From positions 62,001 through 126,000 of the forward strand of contig NZ_VFTC01000008.1 of the NCBI RefSeq assembly GCF_007003975.1: a stretch of DNA of 64,000 nucleotides, written 5' to 3'. The stretch is from Mesorhizobium sp. WSM4306. GTDB lineage: Bacteria; Pseudomonadota; Alphaproteobacteria; Rhizobiales; Rhizobiaceae. Shown here piece by piece: positions 45,041 to 55,524 of this stretch. Position 1 is the stretch's first letter; each line of letters opens with the position of its first letter. The position numbers and the translations under genes are program-made. The notes beneath the pieces are model-generated. The model did not search any database and was not told the origin of the DNA. It saw nothing but the letters and a program-made list of their open reading frames with translations.

Positions 45041-45463
45041 ATGTCCATCAACACTTCCACTGCCGGAGCCGGCACCGCGTCCAACAGCTCCACCACCATC
45101 CTGCTCGGCCGCATCCTGCTCGCCGCCATCTTCCTGCTTTCCGGCTTCGGCAAGCTCACCGCCATTTCCGGCACCGCCGGCTATTTCGGCGCCATGGGTC
45201 TGCCGGTGCCGACCGTAACGGCCATTGTCGTCGGCCTGGTCGAATTGCTCGGCGGCCTTGCCATTCTCGTCGGTTTCCAGACCCGTATCGCCGCCTGGGT
45301 GCTTGCCATCTTCACCATCGCTACGGCTTTCGTGGCCCACACCGGTTGGGCCGACCAAAACCAGATGATCCACTTCCTGAAGAACGTCGCCATCACCGGC
45401 GGTTTCCTTCTGCTGGCTTCCTCGGGCCCGGGCGCCTACTCGATCGACGCCAGGCGCGGCTGA
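45041..45463 (+). CDS. DoxX family membrane protein (first copy)
   Basis: 140 residues, four helices (about 20-42, 58-80, 86-108, 112-135) with an N-terminal Ser/Thr/Ala leader. The segment RILLAAIFLLSGFGKLTAIS and the following GLPVPTVTAIVVGLVELLGG match DoxX. Such proteins are small quinone- or redox-linked membrane proteins of uncertain role. GGAGAGCC supports the start. A terminator follows, so it is separate from the second copy. Confidence 0.88.
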   Translation: MSINTSTAGAGTASNSSTTILLGRILLAAIFLLSGFGKLTAISGTAGYFGAMGLPVPTVTAIVVGLVELLGGLAILVGFQTRIAAWVLAIFTIATAFVAHTGWADQNQMIHFLKNVAITGGFLLLASSGPGAYSIDARRG

Positions 45464-45482
45464 GCTTCCCTCCCAAGCCTGA

Positions 45483-45516
45483 AAAAAGCGGCGCGGAATT
45501 TTCCGTGCCGCTTTTT
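45483..45516 (+). terminator. Terminator after first doxX gene
   Basis: AAAAAGCGGCGCGG-AATTTT-CCGTGCCGCTTTTT, 14-bp stem with one G-T pair and flanking A- and T-runs. Strong, probably bidirectional. Confidence 0.88.
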
Positions 45517-45598
45517 CGTTGTCTGTCTAAGAGCGCCCGCGTCCTATCTTGCTAGGATCGGGTTCAGAACAGCCGGCGGACAGACAACGGAGACGACC

Positions 45599-46012
45599 AT
45601 GCCCCGCGATGCACTGCTTCTGCTTTCCCGGCTGCTGCTCGCCGCCCTGTTCATCCCGTCCGGTTACCATGCGCTCGCAGACATTGCCGGCACATCAGGC
45701 TATTTCGCCGGTCTCGGCGTGCCGCTGCCGACGCTTGCCGCCTGGGGCACGGGGCTGTTCGAGCTGATCGCCGGGCTGTTGATCCTGGTAGGCTTCCAGA
45801 CGCCGGTGGTCGCGTTGCTGCTTGCCGCCTTCTGTATCGTCGCTGGCGCCATCGGCCATTACGGCCAGGGCGGCGATGATCCAATGCTCGCCTTCCTGCA
45901 CCAGCAGATGCTTATGAAGGACATTGCCATCGCCGGCGGTTTTTTGGCACTGGCCATGGCTGGTGCCGGCGCTTGGTCGATCGATGGGCGGATGGCTGCG
46001 GGCCGCGGCTGA
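45599..46012 (+). CDS. DoxX family membrane protein (second copy)
   Basis: 137 residues, same four-helix design as the preceding gene: LLLSRLLLAALFIPSGYHAL, then GVPLPTLAAWGTGLFELIAG and LLILVGFQTPVVALLLAAF. The two are clear paralogues, but the second lacks the Ser/Thr-rich leader. CGGAGAC precedes the ATG. It converges on ppx. Confidence 0.88.
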   Translation: MPRDALLLLSRLLLAALFIPSGYHALADIAGTSGYFAGLGVPLPTLAAWGTGLFELIAGLLILVGFQTPVVALLLAAFCIVAGAIGHYGQGGDDPMLAFLHQQMLMKDIAIAGGFLALAMAGAGAWSIDGRMAAGRG

Positions 46013-46023
46013 GCGTGTCTGGA

Positions 46024-47556
46024 CTACTTCACCGACACGCTCTGCCCGCCTTCGACCGCCAGCACCAGCCGGCGGTTGGTGATCCGCGCCAGTTGCGCCA
46101 GGCGTCCGGCCGGGCGCTCGCCATAAAGGTCGGAAAGTGCTGCCGGCAGCACCAGCGCCAGCGTGCCATTGCCGCGGTTTTCCCATTTCAGTCTTGGCAT
46201 GACGCCGGGCATGGCCGCGGTCAGCAGATAGACGACGCGCAGCACCGCCGCCAGGATGCGGGCGCGCTCGAGATAGCGCGGCGTCGCCAGGCCGCGGATT
46301 TCCGGCGCGGCGTCGTTGAACACACCCTCGTGCCGGAACAGGCTGACCAGCGCCAGGAAGGCGCGGCCGGGATGATCGACGCCGATGAAGGAAGCGTGGG
46401 CGATGATGTTGAGCGACTGCTTGCCGCGATATTCCGGGTGCGCGCGCCAGCCGATATCGGCCAGCAGACAGGCGGCGTGACGGTAGCGCGCCTCATCCTC
46501 GGTCTCGTCGATGCCGAAGGCGGCAAAGGTCTTGCCCGTCCATTCGACCAACTCATTCGCATGGGTGACGGAACGCGAGCGCAGCCGGGCCAGTTCCTCC
46601 GAGGCGGAGACCAGTGGATCGGCCTTCTGCTCGGCCTGGTCGAGCAGCGAATAAAGGAACCCCTCGCGCACGCCGAGGGCCGAAACGATGATCTTCGACG
46701 GCTGCATCGCCGCCATGATCTCTTGCAGCACGACCGCGCCATAGGGCAGCAGCGAGCGTCGGTTTTTGGAGACTCCCTCGATGCCGCGGACCTTCTCGAT
46801 CTCGGGCCGCGCCACCTGCTTGAGGAAGCTCAAAGCGCTTTCGGTCGAGATCTCGTAGTGATGCATAACGCCGAGCGGATAGTTGCTCATTTCCATGTGC
46901 AATCTGGCGAGGTTTCGCCAGGTGCCGCCGACGGTGTAGAAGGGCCTGCCCTGCCCGCCCTTCAAGAGCTTGGCCCGCGCCAGTTGCTCGCGCGTGATCT
47001 TGGCCGCCTGGGCGAGCGAATTCTTGGCCATATCCTGCAGCCGCAGGCCGCCCAGCGGCAGCGTGATGCCGTCGCCGATCGCCTCGCCATTGATGTCGAT
47101 GAGCTCCAGGCTGCCGCCGCCAAGGTCGCCGGCAATGCCGTTGGCCGGGTGGAAGCCGGAGATGACGCCGAGCGCCGAATAATGCGCCTCCTGCCTGCCG
47201 GTCAGCACGCGGATCTCGGTCTTGAGCACATCCTCGGCGCGGTGGATGAAATCGGGGCCGTTGATCGCCTCGCGGGCAGCGGCGGTCGCCAGCACATACA
47301 TGTGCTCGGCACCGGCCTGGTTGGACAGCGCGCGGAAGCGGCGGAACTCTTCCATCGAGCGGGTCACGCCCTCGGGATCGAGCTTGCCGGTCGACACAAT
47401 GCCGCGACCGAGGCCGGCCAGCATCTTTTCGTTGAACAGCAGGGTCGGCGAGCGCGCCAGCCCTTCATAGATGACAAGGCGGATCGAGTTCGAGCCGATG
47501 TCGATGATGGACAGCGGTCGGCGATCCTGCAGCCGGCCCTGGGAAGTTGAAATCAT
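46024..47556 (-). CDS. ppx: Exopolyphosphatase, Ppx/GppA family
   Basis: 510 residues. Degrades polyphosphate (or pppGpp) processively. The ASKHA ATPase-like N-terminal half has SIIDIGSNSIRLVIYE, a central GDLGGGSLELIDI and VGGTWRNLAR; the C-terminal HD-like region has CLLADIGWRAHPEYRGKQSL. Its ATG overlaps the ppk stop by one base (TGATG), so the kinase and the phosphatase are made as a coupled pair from one message. Length is typical for alphaproteobacterial Ppx. Confidence 0.94.
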   Translation of the reverse strand: MISTSQGRLQDRRPLSIIDIGSNSIRLVIYEGLARSPTLLFNEKMLAGLGRGIVSTGKLDPEGVTRSMEEFRRFRALSNQAGAEHMYVLATAAAREAINGPDFIHRAEDVLKTEIRVLTGRQEAHYSALGVISGFHPANGIAGDLGGGSLELIDINGEAIGDGITLPLGGLRLQDMAKNSLAQAAKITREQLARAKLLKGGQGRPFYTVGGTWRNLARLHMEMSNYPLGVMHHYEISTESALSFLKQVARPEIEKVRGIEGVSKNRRSLLPYGAVVLQEIMAAMQPSKIIVSALGVREGFLYSLLDQAEQKADPLVSASEELARLRSRSVTHANELVEWTGKTFAAFGIDETEDEARYRHAACLLADIGWRAHPEYRGKQSLNIIAHASFIGVDHPGRAFLALVSLFRHEGVFNDAAPEIRGLATPRYLERARILAAVLRVVYLLTAAMPGVMPRLKWENRGNGTLALVLPAALSDLYGERPAGRLAQLARITNRRLVLAVEGGQSVSVK

Positions 47557-49757
47557 CAGCCGGACGCTGCAGCGTTTTTCTTGCGGCGCTTGAACTGCGC
47601 GATGCGCTTGGGCGCATGCGACTTCAGCGCATCGCCCCGTCCGGACAGGCTAGGATTGGTCATGAAATATTCCTGCGCGTTGAACGGTTCCTCACCCTCC
47701 TCCAGCGCCACGCGCCGGGAGGTTCCGTCAGCCAATACGTCGAAACTTTGCTGGTTGTCCATGATGTTGCCCAGCATGATCTGGCCAAGTATCTGTTCAT
47801 GCACAGTTGGATTGGTGATCGGCACCATGGTCTCGACGCGGCGGTCGAGATTGCGCGGCATCAGGTCGGCCGAGGAGATGTAGACGATCGCCTCGTCCGA
47901 CGGCAGGCCGTGGCCGTTGCCGAAGCAGTAGATGCGGCTGTGTTCGAGGAAGCGGCCGACAATCGACTTGACCCTGATGTTTTCCGACAGGCCCGGCACC
48001 TGTGGCCTCAGGCAGCAAATGCCGCGCACGACGAGGTCGACCTCGACGCCGGCGCGGCTGGCGTCATAGAGCGCGTCGATGATGTTCGGATCGACCAGCG
48101 CGTTCATCTTCATCCAGATGCGCGCCGGCCGGCCGGCCAGCGCATGGCCGATCTCGTCGGCGATGTGCTTCAGGATGCGGCTGCGCAGCGTAAACGGCGA
48201 GATGGCGATCCGCATCTCGTCGGTCGGCTCGGCATAACCGGTGATGAAGTTGAACAGCTGCGCGACATCGCGCGCGATCGTCGGATCGGTGGTGAAGAAG
48301 GACAGGTCGGTGTAGATGCGCGCGGTGACCGGATGATAGTTGCCGGTGCCCAAATGCACATAGTTGCGCAGTTTGCCGTCTTCCCGCCGCACCACCAGCG
48401 ACATTTTCGCGTGGGTCTTCAGTTCGAGGAAGCCGAACACGACCTGGACGCCGGCGCGCTCGAGATCGCGCGCCCAGCGGATGTTGGCTTCCTCGTCGAA
48501 GCGCGCCTTGAGCTCGACAAGCGCCGTCACCGACTTGCCGGCCTCGGCGGCATCGACCAGCGCGCGCACGATCGGGCTGTCGTTCGAGGTGCGATAGAGC
48601 GTCTGCTTGATCGCCACCACTTCCGGATCGGCCATCGCCTGGCGCAGGAACTGCACCACCACGTCGAAGGATTCGTAGGGGTGGTGGACGACGATGTCCT
48701 TCTCGCGGATGGCCGCGAAACAATCACCGCCATGCTCGCGGATGCGCTCGGGAAAGCGCGGATTGTAGGGCCTGAACTTGAGGTCGTCACGCGGCACGGA
48801 GACGATCTCCGAAATCTGGCTGAGCGCCAGTGGGCCGGTCAAAACGCTGATGCGGCTCGAAGAGACGCCAAGCTCGCCGGCAACGAACTCGCGCAATTCG
48901 CCGGGCATCAACTTGTCGAATTCGATGCGGATGACCGAACCGCGGCGGCGGCGCTTCAGCGCCGTCTCGAACAGGCGCACGAGATCTTCCGACTCCTCCT
49001 CGACCTCGATATCGCTGTCCCGGATGATGCGGAAGGTGCCGGAGCCCTTGACCTCGTAGCCAGGGAACAGCTTGCCGATATAGAGGCCGACCGCCTCCTC
49101 GAGCGGAATGAAGCGGACATGCTGCTTGCGGTCGGGCAGACGGATGAAGCGCCTCAGCGCCACCGGCAGGCGCAGAAGCGCGCTCATCTCCTCGCCATTC
49201 TTGCGGTGGCGCAATTGCAGTGCCATCGAGAAGCCGAGATTGGGAATGAACGGAAACGGATGCGCCGGGTCGATCGATAGCGGGGTCAGCACCGGGAAGA
49301 CCTGATCCTGGAAATGATCTTCCAGCCAGACCTTCTCATCCTTGGTCAGTGCATCGCGGGTGATGCTCTCAATACCTTCCTTGTTGAGCAGCAGCATCAG
49401 CGCCGACAGGCTGTTCTGCTGGTCCTCCTGCAGCCGCTCGACCTCGCGCAAAAGCTGTTCGAGCTGCTGCTCGGGCGTGCGCCCGTCGGGGCTCTTGAGC
49501 GCGATGCCTTCGCGAACCTGGCCGGCAAGACCGGCGACGCGGACCATGAAGAATTCATCGAGATTGGCGGCCGAGATCGACAGGAAACGGACGCGTTCGA
49601 GCAGCGGGTGGTGTTCGTTCTGCGATTCTTCGAGAACGCGCCGGTTGAACTGCAGCCAGGAGAATTCGCGGTTGACGAAGCGGTCAGGGTTGCCGCCCTC
49701 GGGGCTTGCCACCTCGACATTGATGAATTCGCTCTGCACCGGCTTCAGTTCGTTCAT
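47556..49757 (-). CDS. ppk1: Polyphosphate kinase 1
   Basis: 733 residues. Makes polyphosphate from ATP at the membrane/cytoplasm. Four domains are visible: N-terminal [19 protein letters not shown], a head domain, and two phospholipase-D-like catalytic halves with [12 protein letters not shown] (autophosphorylated His) then [10 protein letters not shown], and [11 protein letters not shown] and [27 protein letters not shown] supports ATG 49757. Co-transcribed with ppx. No PhoB box was searched in detail. Confidence 0.96.
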   Translation of the reverse strand: MNELKPVQSEFINVEVASPEGGNPDRFVNREFSWLQFNRRVLEESQNEHHPLLERVRFLSISAANLDEFFMVRVAGLAGQVREGIALKSPDGRTPEQQLEQLLREVERLQEDQQNSLSALMLLLNKEGIESITRDALTKDEKVWLEDHFQDQVFPVLTPLSIDPAHPFPFIPNLGFSMALQLRHRKNGEEMSALLRLPVALRRFIRLPDRKQHVRFIPLEEAVGLYIGKLFPGYEVKGSGTFRIIRDSDIEVEEESEDLVRLFETALKRRRRGSVIRIEFDKLMPGELREFVAGELGVSSSRISVLTGPLALSQISEIVSVPRDDLKFRPYNPRFPERIREHGGDCFAAIREKDIVVHHPYESFDVVVQFLRQAMADPEVVAIKQTLYRTSNDSPIVRALVDAAEAGKSVTALVELKARFDEEANIRWARDLERAGVQVVFGFLELKTHAKMSLVVRREDGKLRNYVHLGTGNYHPVTARIYTDLSFFTTDPTIARDVAQLFNFITGYAEPTDEMRIAISPFTLRSRILKHIADEIGHALAGRPARIWMKMNALVDPNIIDALYDASRAGVEVDLVVRGICCLRPQVPGLSENIRVKSIVGRFLEHSRIYCFGNGHGLPSDEAIVYISSADLMPRNLDRRVETMVPITNPTVHEQILGQIMLGNIMDNQQSFDVLADGTSRRVALEEGEEPFNAQEYFMTNPSLSGRGDALKSHAPKRIAQFKRRKKNAAASG

Positions 49758-49992
49758 GGTTTCCTGCCCGCAACCGTTCCTTTTGGAGCGCCGCACATGC
49801 CGGAATGGTCATGGACGCTCTAACATGCCCTTGTGACGCACAATCCGTCGCGGAATCGCTCGGCTTCCCGGTCATGCGCTTAACCGGCTCAACTTATCCT
49901 CTGCCAGCCTTTTGCGACAGTTTCATTTCATCGATCTTGCAAACAGGTCCGTTATGATCCAGATGCTTTTCGACGAGATCAAGGAGACGACG

Positions 49993-50238
49993 ATGGCAGG
50001 CGGTTCCATTCCCCATTTCCAGAACGATGCGGGCCATCCGGCAATCGAGATCGGCGTCCGGGAATTCATGTGCACTGGCGCCAACCCGCCCTTCGATCAT
50101 CCGCATGTCTTCCTCGACATGGGCGACGACAATGAAAAAGTCTGCCCTTATTGCTCGACGCTCTATCGCTATTCGGCGAAGCTGAAGGCGACGGAAACCC
50201 AGCCGCCCGGTTGCCTCTATATCGACCAGGCCGCCTGA
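49993..50238 (+). CDS. Small zinc-finger protein (NDUFS6/CHCC type)
   Basis: 81 residues with a C-terminal zinc site: a Cys in REFMCTGANPPFDHPHVFLD and KVCPYCSTLYRY. The pattern C-x(n)-H-x(n)-C-x2-C and the LDMGDDNEKVCPYCSTLY stretch match the CHCC zinc-finger domain of complex I subunit NDUFS6. AAGGAG precedes ATG 49993; an open frame 27 codons longer exists. It may be an accessory factor of NADH dehydrogenase. Next is a FAD monooxygenase in the same direction, 19 bases on. Confidence 0.87.
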   Translation: MAGGSIPHFQNDAGHPAIEIGVREFMCTGANPPFDHPHVFLDMGDDNEKVCPYCSTLYRYSAKLKATETQPPGCLYIDQAA

Positions 50239-50257
50239 ACCTTTCGCGACAAGCCCG

Positions 50258-51493
50258 ATGCAGGACACACAGGCCCGGCAGGTCATAATCGCCGGGGCTG
50301 GCATTGCTGGGCTGACCGCGGCCCTTGCCTTCGCCGAACGCGGTTATCCCGTAAAGCTGTTCGAACAGGCGTCTCGCCTCGAAGCGGCCGGCGCCGGCAT
50401 TCAGCTTTCGCCCAATGCAACACGCATTCTTCGAAAACTCGGCGTGCTCGACCGGCTGCTGCCGGCGGCCTTACGGCCGGAAGCGGTGGTGCTGAAGGAC
50501 GCGGCAACGTTGCGCGAACTGGCACGGGTGCCACTTGGGCAAGCCGCCGAAGCGCGCTGGCAGGCGCCCTATCTCGTCGCCCACCGCGCCGATCTGCAGG
50601 CGGCGCTGCTGGCGCAGGTGGCTGAGCGGACGGGGATTGAGCTTGTCACGGGTGCACGCGTCAGCAGCATCGCCGTCAATGCGCCAGATGTTGCCGTGAC
50701 CGCCGAAGCGGATGGCAACACCATCGAGGCACGTGGCCGGCTCCTGGTAGGCGCCGATGGCGTCTGGTCATCGGTTCGGGCGCTGCTTACGAGTAAGGAA
50801 CCGGCTTTCGGCAAAAGCCGCTTCTCGGGCGAACTCGCCTGGCGGGCAACAGTTGCGGCCGAGAGTGCCGCCGGAGAAGCCTTTGCCGCCATCGCCGCCG
50901 CCGACTGCGTCACCACATTCCTGCATCCCGGCTTCCACATGGTCGCCTATCCGGTCAGCAACGGCCGCGCTTTCAATCTCGCCGCCTTCACCAAGGGCGA
51001 GCGTATTGACGAAGGCTGGTCGGGCCATGCCGACCCAGCTGTTCTCGACGGCGCCACGCGCGGCACAACGCCGGGCCTGGCCAAGCTTGTGGCGCTGGCA
51101 GGCCCCTGGACGGCTTTTCCGATCCATACCGTCGAACAAGCGCGGTGGACGAGCCCGCAAGGCATCGCCCTGATCGGCGACGCCGCGCATGCGATGACGC
51201 CCTTTGCGGCACAAGGTGCGGCCATGGCGATCGAGGATGCCGTGACGCTGGCTGACGTCACCGCCGATTTCCCTGCCGATCCGGCGAGGAGTCTTCAGAT
51301 CTGGGAAAACCTGCGGCGGCCGCGGGTCGCCAAAGCCGCACGTCGCGGCGCCGTCAACCGCCTAGCCTGGCACGCCGCCGGCCCGGTGGCTGTCGCCCGC
51401 AACCTGTTCCTGGCCATGCGCTCGCCCGAAAAGCTCGCGGCCGATCTCGATTGGCTCTACGGCTGGGAGCCGCAGAAAATCATCCGGCGCTAG
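50258..51493 (+). CDS. FAD-dependent monooxygenase (salicylate hydroxylase-like)
   Basis: 411 residues. GAGIAGLTAALAF (about 12-24) binds FAD, LLVGADGVWSSVR is the DG motif, and IALIGDAAHAMTPFAAQGAA is the GD motif. Length and the HPGFHMVAYPVSNG segment fit salicylate hydroxylase or 3-hydroxybenzoate 6-hydroxylase relatives and possible FAD-dependent 6-hydroxynicotinate-type enzymes. Substrate unknown. Only 19 bases separate it from the zinc-finger gene. Confidence 0.88.
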   Translation: MQDTQARQVIIAGAGIAGLTAALAFAERGYPVKLFEQASRLEAAGAGIQLSPNATRILRKLGVLDRLLPAALRPEAVVLKDAATLRELARVPLGQAAEARWQAPYLVAHRADLQAALLAQVAERTGIELVTGARVSSIAVNAPDVAVTAEADGNTIEARGRLLVGADGVWSSVRALLTSKEPAFGKSRFSGELAWRATVAAESAAGEAFAAIAAADCVTTFLHPGFHMVAYPVSNGRAFNLAAFTKGERIDEGWSGHADPAVLDGATRGTTPGLAKLVALAGPWTAFPIHTVEQARWTSPQGIALIGDAAHAMTPFAAQGAAMAIEDAVTLADVTADFPADPARSLQIWENLRRPRVAKAARRGAVNRLAWHAAGPVAVARNLFLAMRSPEKLAADLDWLYGWEPQKIIRR

Positions 51494-51517
51494 AAGTCGC
51501 CGGGATGCCGGTTTCGC

Positions 51518-52183
51518 CTAGTTGTACAGCCGCATCGACAGGCCGAGCGAGGCCGGCATCGGGTTCCACCAGCCGGTGCGCAGACCGGCGGTGCGCAGGC
51601 CCGCCGCCGTCCAGGTGTTGCAACCGACCAGCGCATTGAAATGGCCGTTCGCCTCGAAGAAGCGGTCGAAGCGGGAATAGGCCGCATTCTCGATGACGAG
51701 CGGCCCGGACGGTCCTTGCTGGAAGCTCGCGTCGATGTAATCGAGCAGTGCCGCAAACCGCGCCTCATCGATGTCGAAGCCGGTGACATCGGGATGCGGC
51801 TCGGCGATGGCGCCGGCGATATCGACATGCATGACCGAGGCGTCCAGCGTCAATGCTTTGAGCACTGGCACTGCCTTCAGCTCAGACCAGCTCGGCGTCT
51901 CCAGATAGAAGGCGCGGCCACCCCAGCCAACGACGATATAGCGCACCTCGGGAGCATCGGCGGGGATGCCGGCATCGACCAGAAAACGAAAACGCTGACG
52001 CACGGCATCATCAACCGGAATGGCGATGTCGGTGTGGATCGGATTCTTCAGCACAAGAATGTGGCGCGTGCCCGCACCCGCAGCGGCCGCCGGCCAGAGC
52101 GGGCGCGGCACCAAAGTGCCGAGTGTTGCGGCAAGTGCGGCCGCGACAACCAACATGGCCAGGAAACGCAGGGCTTTTCTCAT
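51518..52183 (-). CDS. DUF2459 / TIGR02117 family exported protein
   Basis: 221 residues with an N-terminal membrane/signal segment (KALRFLAMLVVAAALAATLG). The mature part has RHILVLKNPIHTDIAIPVDD, the VGWGGRAFYLETPSWSELKA segment, and YSRFDRFFEANGHFNALVGC near its end with a Cys-Asn-Thr-Trp element: hallmarks of the DUF2459 family, of unknown function and possibly a papain-like or amidase-type fold. No clear ribosome-binding site. Downstream in this direction it converges on the FAD monooxygenase. Confidence 0.8.
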   Translation of the reverse strand: MRKALRFLAMLVVAAALAATLGTLVPRPLWPAAAAGAGTRHILVLKNPIHTDIAIPVDDAVRQRFRFLVDAGIPADAPEVRYIVVGWGGRAFYLETPSWSELKAVPVLKALTLDASVMHVDIAGAIAEPHPDVTGFDIDEARFAALLDYIDASFQQGPSGPLVIENAAYSRFDRFFEANGHFNALVGCNTWTAAGLRTAGLRTGWWNPMPASLGLSMRLYN

Positions 52184-52233
52184 GCGGCGGCGGCTTTGCG
52201 GTCTCCCGACGTCATCGTCCGGCCCCAGATAGC

Positions 52234-52266
52234 AAAAAAGCCCGACCGCATTGCGGCCGGGCTTTT
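52234..52266 (-). terminator. Terminator of the aapJQMP operon
   Basis: AAAAGCCCG-A-CCGC...GCGG-C-CGGGCTTTT with one mismatch; on the minus strand the stem ends in TTTTTT. It lies 21 bases after the aapP stop. Confidence 0.88.
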
Positions 52267-52286
52267 CTGGTTCGCATGGAAAATGC

Positions 52287-53090
52287 TCAGTGCAGGATCT
52301 GCGACAGGAAGAGTTTCGTGCGCTCGTGGCGCGGATGGTCGAAGAACTCGGCCGGCGTGTTCTGTTCGACGATCTGGCCCTGATCCATGAAGATCACCCG
52401 GTTGGCGACCTTGCGGGCAAAGCCCATTTCGTGGGTGACGCACAGCATCGTCATGCCTTCCTCGGCCAGACCCACCATCGTCTCCAGAACTTCCTTGATC
52501 ATTTCAGGGTCGAGCGCCGAGGTCGGCTCGTCGAACAGCATGATACGCGGGTTCATGCACAGCGAACGCGCGATCGCCACGCGCTGCTGCTGGCCGCCGG
52601 ACAGCTGGCCCGGATATTTGTTGGCCTGTTCCGGGATTTTCACGCGCTTCAAGAAGTGCATGGCGATTTCCTCGGCCTGCTTCTTCGGCGTCTTTCGCAC
52701 CCAGATCGGCGCCAGCGTGCAGTTCTCCAGGATGGTCAGATGCGGGAACAGGTTGAAGTGCTGGAACACCATGCCGACCTCGCGACGCACCTCGTCGATC
52801 TTTTTGAGATCGTTGGTCAGTTCCTTGCCGTCGACGATGATCTTTCCCTTCTGGTGTTCCTCCAGCCGGTTGATGCAGCGGATCATGGTCGACTTGCCGG
52901 AGCCCGAAGGACCGCAGATGACGATGCGCTCGCCGCGCATCACCTTCAGGTTGATGTCCTTCAGCACATGGAACTCGCCATACCATTTGTGCATGCCGAT
53001 GATATCGATGGCGACATCGGTGGTCGAGATGTGCATCTTCTTGGCATCGACCTTGATCTCTTCGGCGCTGACGGCATTTTCTATAGCCAT
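52287..53090 (-). CDS. aapP: General L-amino acid ABC transporter, ATP-binding subunit
   Basis: 267 residues. Walker [10 protein letters not shown], signature [14 protein letters not shown] and Walker [17 protein letters not shown] are intact, with the N-terminal extension [18 protein letters not shown] typical of AapP. It powers uptake of a broad range of L-amino acids through AapQM. Last gene of aapJQMP, 21 bases after aapM. Confidence 0.96.
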   Translation of the reverse strand: MAIENAVSAEEIKVDAKKMHISTTDVAIDIIGMHKWYGEFHVLKDINLKVMRGERIVICGPSGSGKSTMIRCINRLEEHQKGKIIVDGKELTNDLKKIDEVRREVGMVFQHFNLFPHLTILENCTLAPIWVRKTPKKQAEEIAMHFLKRVKIPEQANKYPGQLSGGQQQRVAIARSLCMNPRIMLFDEPTSALDPEMIKEVLETMVGLAEEGMTMLCVTHEMGFARKVANRVIFMDQGQIVEQNTPAEFFDHPRHERTKLFLSQILH

Positions 53091-53111
53091 GGCAGGTTCC
53101 CCTTTTTGTTC

Positions 53112-54269
53112 TTAGCGTTTGTGGCCGGTGTCGAGCCGGCGTTCCGTGTACATCGAATAACGCGACATGCCGAAGCAGAAAAGCCAGAAGACGAAGGCTG
53201 CGAAGATCAGGCCAGATCTCGCGGTCTGCGGCGTCGCCCAATTGGCGTCCGCGAAGTTCTGCTTGACGACGCCAAGCAGGTCGAACATCGAGATGATGAT
53301 CACCAGGCTGGTGTCCTTGAACATGCCGATGAAGGTGTTGACGATGCCGGGAATGACCAGCTTCAGCGCTTGCGGCAGTACAATCAGCGTCATCTTCTGC
53401 CAGTAGCCGAGGCCCAGCGAATCCGCACCCTCATACTGACCCTTGGGGATCGCCTGCAGACCACCGCGTATCACTTCGGCCATGTAGGCAGCGGCAAACA
53501 ACGACACACCGATCAACGCCCTGAGGTATTTGTCGAAGGAAACGCCCGCAGGCAGGAACAGCGGCAGCATGACGCTGGCGAAGAATAGAACCGTGATCAG
53601 CGGGATGCCGCGAACGAACTCGATGAAGATCACGCACAGCGTCTTGACGATCGGCATCTTGGAGCGTCGGCCGAGCGCCAGCACGATCCCCATTGGCAGC
53701 GACACTGCAATACCGACAAATGACAGGCTGAGCGTCACCAGCAACCCACCCCACAGCTGCGTCTCGACATGAGGCAGGCCAAACATACCGCCAACCAGCA
53801 GCACGAAGGCGATGATCGGCAGTACCAGGAACAGAAGGATGGCGTTCAACCCCTTGCGCGGCACGCGGGGGATCAGCAGCGGCACCAGCAGCGCCACGAA
53901 CAGAATGGCGACCAGGATCGGCCGCCAGCGTTCTTCGATCGGATAACGGCCAAGCATTAACTGACCGAACTTGGCGTTGACGAAGGCCCAGCAGGCGCCG
54001 GACCAGCCGTCCGGCTGGATGCCGCCTTGCCCTGCCGTGGCGCATACCGTGCGATCCGGCCCCACCCATTGGGCGTTGATGAAGGCCCAGTTGATGATGG
54101 GCGGCACGATCATCACCACCAGCGCAATAGCCAGTACGGTCAGGATGACGTCGCCCACCGAACCGACCAGGTTCTTGCGAACCCATGCCAAGGGCCCCCG
54201 CACTCCGGCCGGCGGCTGTTGCGCAAGTGCCATTTCGGTGCGTACCCAGGAGGTATCATGTTCCTGCAT
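53112..54269 (-). CDS. aapM: General L-amino acid ABC transporter, permease
   Basis: 385 residues, about eight membrane helices, with the polar amino acid permease core [20 protein letters not shown] and the EAA-type loop [25 protein letters not shown]. The N-terminal half is a large extension characteristic of the AapM/BztC type. GAGGTAAGG precedes ATG 54269; it starts four bases after the aapQ stop, so it is translated with it. Confidence 0.96.
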   Translation of the reverse strand: MQEHDTSWVRTEMALAQQPPAGVRGPLAWVRKNLVGSVGDVILTVLAIALVVMIVPPIINWAFINAQWVGPDRTVCATAGQGGIQPDGWSGACWAFVNAKFGQLMLGRYPIEERWRPILVAILFVALLVPLLIPRVPRKGLNAILLFLVLPIIAFVLLVGGMFGLPHVETQLWGGLLVTLSLSFVGIAVSLPMGIVLALGRRSKMPIVKTLCVIFIEFVRGIPLITVLFFASVMLPLFLPAGVSFDKYLRALIGVSLFAAAYMAEVIRGGLQAIPKGQYEGADSLGLGYWQKMTLIVLPQALKLVIPGIVNTFIGMFKDTSLVIIISMFDLLGVVKQNFADANWATPQTARSGLIFAAFVFWLFCFGMSRYSMYTERRLDTGHKR

Positions 54270-54273
54270 GGCC

Positions 54274-55461
54274 TTACCTCTCCACCAGCGCCATCCTGGC
54301 GTTGACCACATTCATGACTGCCGAGGTCACCAAGCTAATTATGAGGTAGACGACCATCATGATCAGCACGCCCTCGACCGCCTGGCCGGTCTGGTTCAGC
54401 ACCGTGCCGGCGATTGCCGTCAGGTCCGGGTAGCCGATGGCGATGGCCAGCGACGAGTTCTTGGTCAGATTGAGATACTGACTGGTCAGCGGCGGGATGA
54501 CGATGCGCATAGCCTGAGGCACGACGACAAGCCGCAGGATCGATCCCGGCCGCAGCCCAAGCGCGCCAGCCGCCTCGGTCTGGCCCTTGCTGACGCCGAG
54601 AATGCCGGCGCGCACGATCTCGGCAATGAAGGCGGCCGTGTAGAATGACAGCGCCAGATAGAGCGACAGGAACTCGGGTCCGATCTGGAAGCCGCCGGTC
54701 AGGTTGAAGGTCGATTGTTTGGGAAAATCGAAGCTCAGCGGAAAGCCGGCCAGTGCGTAGGCCAGCAATGGCAGGCCGACGATCAGCGCCAGCGAAGTCC
54801 ACAACACCGGGAATTGCTGGCCGGTCGCCATTTGCCGCTGGCGCGCCGTGCGGGCTACGAACCACGCCATGGCGATGCCGACAAGCAAAGCGACGAAGAT
54901 CAGCCAGGAACCTTCGCCCCAGATAGCCCGTGGAAAATAGAAGCCGCGCTGGTTGAGGAAAGAGCCGAACGGCAAATTGAAACTGTCGCGAGGCGCCGGC
55001 AGCACCGCCAGCACGCCTGAATACCAGAAGAAAATCACCAGCAGCGGCGGGATATTGCGGAACACCTCAACATAAACGGTGCAGATCTTGCGAATCAGCC
55101 AGTTTCGCGACAAGCGGCCGATACCGACGACAAAGCCGATGATGGTCGCGGTGACGATGCCAGCAAGGGCGACGATGATGGTGTTGATCAGCCCGACAAT
55201 GATGGCATCGCCATAGGTCGAGTCCGAGGTGTAAGCGATTGGCCTGACTGGGATGTCGAACCCGGCGCGGTTTTTCAGGAAGCTGAACCCGGAAGCGATA
55301 TGCAGGCGCTGCAGATTCTCGATAACGTTGTGGACGATCCACCAGACGCCCGCCACCAGCAAGATGACAACCACCGCCTGGAAAAAAATCCCGCGGACTT
55401 TTGGATCGTTGATGAAGGAACCCCGGCTCGGCTCCTCGCGAAGAACTTCCTGCGACGCCAT
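54274..55461 (-). CDS. aapQ: General L-amino acid ABC transporter, permease
   Basis: 395 residues, about eight helices; core segments [20 protein letters not shown] and [26 protein letters not shown] with the permease EAA loop. Companion of AapM in a heterodimeric channel. Separated from aapJ by 63 bases holding a perfect hairpin, as often seen after binding-protein genes. Confidence 0.96.
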   Translation of the reverse strand: MASQEVLREEPSRGSFINDPKVRGIFFQAVVVILLVAGVWWIVHNVIENLQRLHIASGFSFLKNRAGFDIPVRPIAYTSDSTYGDAIIVGLINTIIVALAGIVTATIIGFVVGIGRLSRNWLIRKICTVYVEVFRNIPPLLVIFFWYSGVLAVLPAPRDSFNLPFGSFLNQRGFYFPRAIWGEGSWLIFVALLVGIAMAWFVARTARQRQMATGQQFPVLWTSLALIVGLPLLAYALAGFPLSFDFPKQSTFNLTGGFQIGPEFLSLYLALSFYTAAFIAEIVRAGILGVSKGQTEAAGALGLRPGSILRLVVVPQAMRIVIPPLTSQYLNLTKNSSLAIAIGYPDLTAIAGTVLNQTGQAVEGVLIMMVVYLIISLVTSAVMNVVNARMALVER

Positions 55462-55485
55462 TGCACCATCCCCTGGAAAGAGAAA

Positions 55486-55512
55486 CCGGAAGGCAGACGA
55501 TCTGCCTTCCGG
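55486..55512 (-). other. Intercistronic hairpin between aapJ and aapQ
   Basis: CCGGAAGGCAGA-CGA-TCTGCCTTCCGG, 12-bp perfect stem, 12 bases after the aapJ stop. No T-run, so it more likely stabilises the aapJ end of the message (raising binding-protein level) than stops transcription fully. Confidence 0.65.
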
Positions 55513-55524
55513 ATCACATTTCGA

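Noticed and set aside
45973..47550. 525-codon plus-strand frame across ppx
   Set aside because: Antisense shadow; ppx on the minus strand has all family motifs.
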